Shown piece after piece: positions 60,311 to 64,000 of a stretch of DNA of 64,000 nucleotides (positions are counted from its first letter, which is position 1; the number at the start of each line of letters is the position of its first letter). This stretch comes from Chloroflexota bacterium (GTDB lineage Bacteria; Chloroflexota; Anaerolineae; Anaerolineales; Villigracilaceae): positions 1 to 64,000 of the forward strand of contig JACPVF010000013.1 in assembly GCA_016191845.1 (NCBI GenBank), read 5' to 3'. Below the pieces are notes generated by a model. The model did no database searches and had not been told where the DNA came from. It saw only the letters and a list, made by a program, of their open reading frames with translations. The translations under genes were made by a program, and so were the position numbers.

Positions 60311-60360
60311 ACAAGTCGTTTGTATCTTGAAAAGATATTTAGAATACAATGGAATAAGCT

Positions 60361-63024
60361 ATGGAAACACGTCCCGACCCCGATGAACTCTTGAAGCACG
60401 TTGAAACCGAAGATGCCACGCGCGGTAAGCTGAAGATCTTCCTCGGCTATGTGGCGGGCGTGGGCAAGACCTACGCCATGCTCGAAGCCGCTCACCAGCG
60501 CAAAGAGCAGGGCTGGGATGTGGCCGTCGGTTACGTGGAGACTCACAAGCGGGCTGAGACCGAAGAACTGGTCGCAGGCCTGGAAGTCCTGCCGTGCAAA
60601 CAGGTTCAATATCACAATGTGACCCTGTCCGAGCTGGATGTGGACGCCGTTCTCGCCCGCCGCCCAAAGCTGGTCTTGATCGATGAGTTCGCTCACACCA
60701 ACGCGCCTGGTTCGCGCCACCCCAAGCGCTTCCAGGACGTGGAAGAGATCCTCGACGCGGGCATCGACGTCTACACCACACTCAACATCCAGCACCTCGA
60801 AAGCCTGAACGACATCGTCGCTCAGGTGACGGGCGTCATTGTGCGTGAGACCATCCCAGACCGCGTCATCGACGAAGCTTCTGAGATCGAGGTGATCGAC
60901 CTGCCGCCCGATGAATTGCTCGTGCGCTTGAAGGAGGGCAAGGTCTACATCCCCGAGCAGGCCAGCCGCGCCATCGACAAATTCTTCCGCAAGGGCAACC
61001 TCACCGCGCTGCGCGAGATGGCGCTGCGCCGTGCTGCCGAACGCGTGGATGACCAGATGCGTTCCTACATGCAGACGCGCGCCATTGCGGGTCCGTGGGC
61101 GGCAGGGGAAAGGCTGCTGGTCTGCATCAGCCCCAGCCCGCTGGCCGAGAAGTTGATCCGCACCACGCGCAGGCTGGCCGACGAACTCAACGCCGAGTGG
61201 GTCGCCGTCTACGTGGAGATCGCCTCCAAACCCGAAAACGACCCCGCCAACCGTGAGCGCATCGGTCAGACTTTGCAACTGGCCGAAGAATTGGGCGCTA
61301 CATCCATCACTCTGGCGGGACGTTCCATCCATGAAGCCGTGCTGGATTACGCACGCAAGCATAATATCACCAAGGTGGTGCTCGGGAAACCGCTCAAACC
61401 GCGCTGGCAGGAGATCATCCAGGGTTCGGTGGTGGACCAACTGATCTACGCCAGCGGGGACATCGACGTGTACGTCATCAGCGCGCGCACCGAACTGACC
61501 AAACCCATCATCCCCGCGGACTGGCAGCCACATCGTCCTGCTGGGCGTTATATGCTCAGCATGGGTCTGGTGGCCCTATCCACCCTGTTGGGCTTTACCG
61601 TCCGAGGGACGCTGGAACCCACCAACCTGGTGATGCTCTACCTGGCCTCGGTGGTGATCTCGGCCATCTTCCTCGGGCGTGGACCGTCCCTGTTGGCGGC
61701 CGTTGCTGGGGTATTGGCTTTCGACTTTTTCCTCGTTCCGCCGTATCACACCCTCGCAGTCGGAGACACGCAATATCTCATCACCTTTGCGGTGCTGCTG
61801 GTTATCAGTCTCATCATTAGTTCGCTCACCGCCCAGAGCCATGAGCAGGCTGAAGCCGCCATTCGACGCGAAGCGCAGACGTCGTCGCTCTACAACCTCG
61901 GCCGCGACCTGACCTCCGCCACGGACCTGGATAACGTGGCCAACATCATCATCTCGCACATCGCACAGGCCTTCGGCCGCGAGGTGGTCATCTTCCTGCC
62001 CGAAAATGGTTCGATCCATCCCTTTGCCAGTTCACCCGATTACCATCCAGACGAGCACGAACTGGCCGTGGCGACCTGGACCTTCGAGCATAACCAGCCC
62101 GCAGGGCGCGGCACCGATACGTTGCCCGCCGCCAGCATCCGCTGCCTGCCCTTGCGTACCTCAAATGGGTTGGTGGGCGTGCTGGGAGTCCGTCCCAAAG
62201 AGGAAGGCAACTTCCTCACCCCTGAGCAACGCCAGACTCTGACCGCCTTCTCAAACCAGGCCGCATTGGCCATCGAACGCGCCAGTCTGGCCGAACAGGC
62301 GCGCCGCGCCGAGTTGTTGCAGGCCGCCGAAAAATTACAGACCGCCTTGCTTAACTCGATCTCCCACGACTTGCGCACGCCGCTGGTCTCGATCACAGGC
62401 GCGCTGACCAGCCTCGACGAACAGGCTGAGACCATCGACGATGAGAATCGTCGCAGCCTGGTGGTCACCGCGCGCGAAGAAGCCGAGCGCCTGAACCGCC
62501 TGGTGGGCAACCTGCTTTCGATGACGCGCATCGAAAGCGGCGCCATCAAATTGCACAGCGAGCCTGGCGATATCGAGGACGTGATTGGCACGGCGCTCGA
62601 ACAACTTGGCAAGCGCCTCGGTCAGCATGACGTGAAGGTGGACATCCCCGCCGATTATCCGCTCGTGTCAATGGACTTTACGCTGATGGTGCAGGTGGTG
62701 GTCAACGTGCTGGAGAACGCCATCAAATATTCAGCAGACGACTCGCTGATCGAGGTCTCCGCCCATCTGGCGGATGACAAGTCCCGCCTCCAGATCGCGG
62801 ACCGTGGGGTGGGCATCCCGCCCGAAGACCTGCTGCGCGTCTTCGACAAGTTCTACCGCGTCCAGCGCCCTGAGAGTGTCAGCGGCACGGGGCTGGGGCT
62901 GTCCATCAGCAAGGGCATCGTCGAAGCACATCATGGGAACATTTACGCCAGCGCCCGCGAAAACGGCGGGACGATCGTGACAGTGGAACTTCCATTAAAC
63001 GGGATCGAGGATCAGGGTCGATGA
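60361..63024 (+). CDS. kdpD: KdpD sensor histidine kinase
   Basis: The 887 residues have the N-terminal KdpD domain with Walker-type loop LGYVAGVGKTYAMLEAAHQR and IDEFAHTNAPGSRHPKRFQD, a Usp domain (about 250-370), four close membrane helices (about 395-490, DUF4118), a GAF domain, HisKA with His669 in ISHDLRTPLVSITGAL, and HATPase (NVLENAIKYSADD, GTGLGLSISKG). It senses K+ limitation or turgor and may bind c-di-AMP through Usp. The message likely has a very short leader (TACAAT ends 10 nt before ATG). It overlaps kdpE by ATGA. Confidence 0.97.
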   Translation: METRPDPDELLKHVETEDATRGKLKIFLGYVAGVGKTYAMLEAAHQRKEQGWDVAVGYVETHKRAETEELVAGLEVLPCKQVQYHNVTLSELDVDAVLARRPKLVLIDEFAHTNAPGSRHPKRFQDVEEILDAGIDVYTTLNIQHLESLNDIVAQVTGVIVRETIPDRVIDEASEIEVIDLPPDELLVRLKEGKVYIPEQASRAIDKFFRKGNLTALREMALRRAAERVDDQMRSYMQTRAIAGPWAAGERLLVCISPSPLAEKLIRTTRRLADELNAEWVAVYVEIASKPENDPANRERIGQTLQLAEELGATSITLAGRSIHEAVLDYARKHNITKVVLGKPLKPRWQEIIQGSVVDQLIYASGDIDVYVISARTELTKPIIPADWQPHRPAGRYMLSMGLVALSTLLGFTVRGTLEPTNLVMLYLASVVISAIFLGRGPSLLAAVAGVLAFDFFLVPPYHTLAVGDTQYLITFAVLLVISLIISSLTAQSHEQAEAAIRREAQTSSLYNLGRDLTSATDLDNVANIIISHIAQAFGREVVIFLPENGSIHPFASSPDYHPDEHELAVATWTFEHNQPAGRGTDTLPAASIRCLPLRTSNGLVGVLGVRPKEEGNFLTPEQRQTLTAFSNQAALAIERASLAEQARRAELLQAAEKLQTALLNSISHDLRTPLVSITGALTSLDEQAETIDDENRRSLVVTAREEAERLNRLVGNLLSMTRIESGAIKLHSEPGDIEDVIGTALEQLGKRLGQHDVKVDIPADYPLVSMDFTLMVQVVVNVLENAIKYSADDSLIEVSAHLADDKSRLQIADRGVGIPPEDLLRVFDKFYRVQRPESVSGTGLGLSISKGIVEAHHGNIYASARENGGTIVTVELPLNGIEDQGR

Positions 63025-63707
63025 GCGAAACGGGACAGCGCATTCTTATCGTGGACGATGAGTCCCCCATCCGCCGCTATCTGCGGGCGGCTCTCAGCGC
63101 GCAGGGCTTTTCCATCTACGAAGCCACCAACGGGGAGGAGGCGCTGAGCGCCGTCATCGCCGACCGCCCCGATATCATCATCCTCGACTTGGGCCTGCCC
63201 GACATCGATGGTATCGAGGTCACGCGCCGACTGCGCGAGTGGTCGCAGACGCCCATCATTATCCTCTCGGTGCGCGAAGCGGAACAGGACAAGATCGCTG
63301 CCCTCGATGCAGGCGCCGACGACTATCTGACCAAGCCCTTCGGCACGGGTGAGCTGATGGCGCGCATGCGTGTGGTCATGCGCAGGCAATCGAATAAACC
63401 CGAAGAACCCATCCTGCAAGTGGACGAGTTGCGCATGGACCTGGCTCGCAGGCTGGTGAGCATTCGCGGAGAAGAGATCTCGCTGACCCCCACGGAATAT
63501 GACATCCTGCGGCTGTTGATGCAGAACGCAGGCAAGGTCATCACGCATCATCATCTGCTCAGACAGGTGTGGGGCAATGCCTACGAAAGCGAGATGCACA
63601 TCCTGCGCGTCAACATCAGCAACCTGCGCCGCAAAATCGAGCTCGACCCGTCCCGCCCGCATTACATCCTGACCGAGCCTGGAGTGGGGTATCGTCTGAG
63701 GGTGTGA
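63021..63707 (+). CDS. kdpE: KdpE response regulator
   Basis: The 228 residues have a receiver (ILIVDDESPIRRYLRAALSA, IIILDLGLPDIDGIEVTRRL, ILSVREAEQDKIAALDAGAD, LTKPFGTGELMARM) and an OmpR-type winged helix (ISLTPTEYDILRLLMQNAGK, LRVNISNLRRKIELD). It is coupled by overlap to kdpD and is its cognate partner. No kdpFABC follows; the only visible K+ transporter is the KimA-like gene upstream. Confidence 0.96.
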   Translation: MSETGQRILIVDDESPIRRYLRAALSAQGFSIYEATNGEEALSAVIADRPDIIILDLGLPDIDGIEVTRRLREWSQTPIIILSVREAEQDKIAALDAGADDYLTKPFGTGELMARMRVVMRRQSNKPEEPILQVDELRMDLARRLVSIRGEEISLTPTEYDILRLLMQNAGKVITHHHLLRQVWGNAYESEMHILRVNISNLRRKIELDPSRPHYILTEPGVGYRLRV

Positions 63708-63767
63708 AAGCACACGCGTCGACTATAATCTGGGGGACGTTTTACCCGATCACACCTAAAGGTATCC

Positions 63768-64000
63768 ATGCCCAATCATCTTGTCGGTTCCACTTCCCCC
63801 TACCTGCTGCAACACGCCCATAACCCCGTGGACTGGTTCCCTTGGGGAGAGGAGGCCCTCGCCAAAGCCAAAGCTGAGGATAAGCCCATCTTCCTCAGCA
63901 TCGGTTACGCGGCCTGTCACTGGTGTCACGTCATGGCGCACGAATCCTTCGAGGACGCCGAGACCGCCGCTTTCATGAACGAGCACTTTGTCAACATCAA
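63768..64000 (+). CDS. DUF255/YyaL-type thioredoxin-domain protein, 5' end only
   Basis: The first 77 codons begin [20 protein letters not shown], followed by [20 protein letters not shown] and [17 protein letters not shown], the CHWCH thioredoxin-like motif that defines this family, usually about 680 residues with a glycosidase-like C-terminal part. A TATAAT at 63724-63729 would give a leader of about 38 nt. The rest lies beyond the window. Confidence 0.93.
   Translation, partial: MPNHLVGSTSPYLLQHAHNPVDWFPWGEEALAKAKAEDKPIFLSIGYAACHWCHVMAHESFEDAETAAFMNEHFVNI

Noticed and set aside
60193-61533. 446-codon frame opposite kdpD
   Set aside because: Shadow of the KdpD domain in a GC-rich gene.

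Overview
The window is a GC-rich bacterial chromosome segment, most likely from a Chloroflexota (Anaerolineae-like) bacterium. That placement is an inference. It rests on the mix of genes (type I-C cas, B12-dependent ethanolamine microcompartment, KdpD/E, heterodimeric ABC exporter, DUF255 thioredoxin protein), many TATAAT-driven leaderless genes, and two families of dispersed palindromic repeats of the kind common in that phylum. A 16S or marker-gene search would settle it. I found no rRNA, tRNA or transposase gene.

Layout. 1-11.5 kb is a type I-C CRISPR-Cas locus read leftward: a small winged-helix gene, cas3 fused to an N-terminal HTH-WYL regulator, cas5c, cas8c, cas7, a GIY-YIG nuclease gene, cas4, cas1, cas2, a leader and at least 25 repeats. 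11.6-15.4 kb holds an unknown 183-aa protein, two GNAT acetyltransferases between inverted repeat copies, and a DUF3592 membrane protein. 15.7-19.7 kb is a heterodimeric ABC exporter behind a 27-codon leader ORF and an intrinsic terminator, which looks like ribosome-mediated attenuation. 19.8-27.4 kb has a class IV aminotransferase, an intradiol-dioxygenase-like lipoprotein, a Ser/Thr kinase coupled to a carnitine-acyltransferase-like protein, a ferredoxin, and a Xer-type recombinase beside a 28-bp 11-6-11 dif-like site.

27.7-40.5 kb is an ethanolamine-utilisation microcompartment operon read leftward: permease, eutN, eutA, osmC-like, eutB, eutC, eutL, eutE, eutM, eutQ, eutT, eutJ, a tandem-BMC shell protein and a EutQ-N-like protein. 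A well-formed promoter and a 9-bp-arm palindrome precede it. No phosphotransacylase or alcohol dehydrogenase gene is in the window, so CoA and NAD recycling must be encoded elsewhere.

40.5-50.3 kb carries a secreted phosphodiesterase/5'-nucleotidase fusion, a FAD oxidoreductase, an AT-rich orphan, and a leftward NAD-related group (nadM-like, VWA protein, pyruvate-kinase-like protein, nadE). 50.4-55.0 kb has a membrane redox module (coiled-coil protein, small membrane protein, apbE, ferric-reductase-like) divergent from an OmpR-type two-component system; both promoters carry 11-bp-spaced direct repeats. 55.2-63.7 kb has a methyltransferase, then a potassium region: apparent kdp remnants, several KdpE-box-like direct repeats, a KdpE-like regulator, an unknown 355-aa protein, a KimA-like transporter, kdpD and kdpE. 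The window ends inside a DUF255 gene.
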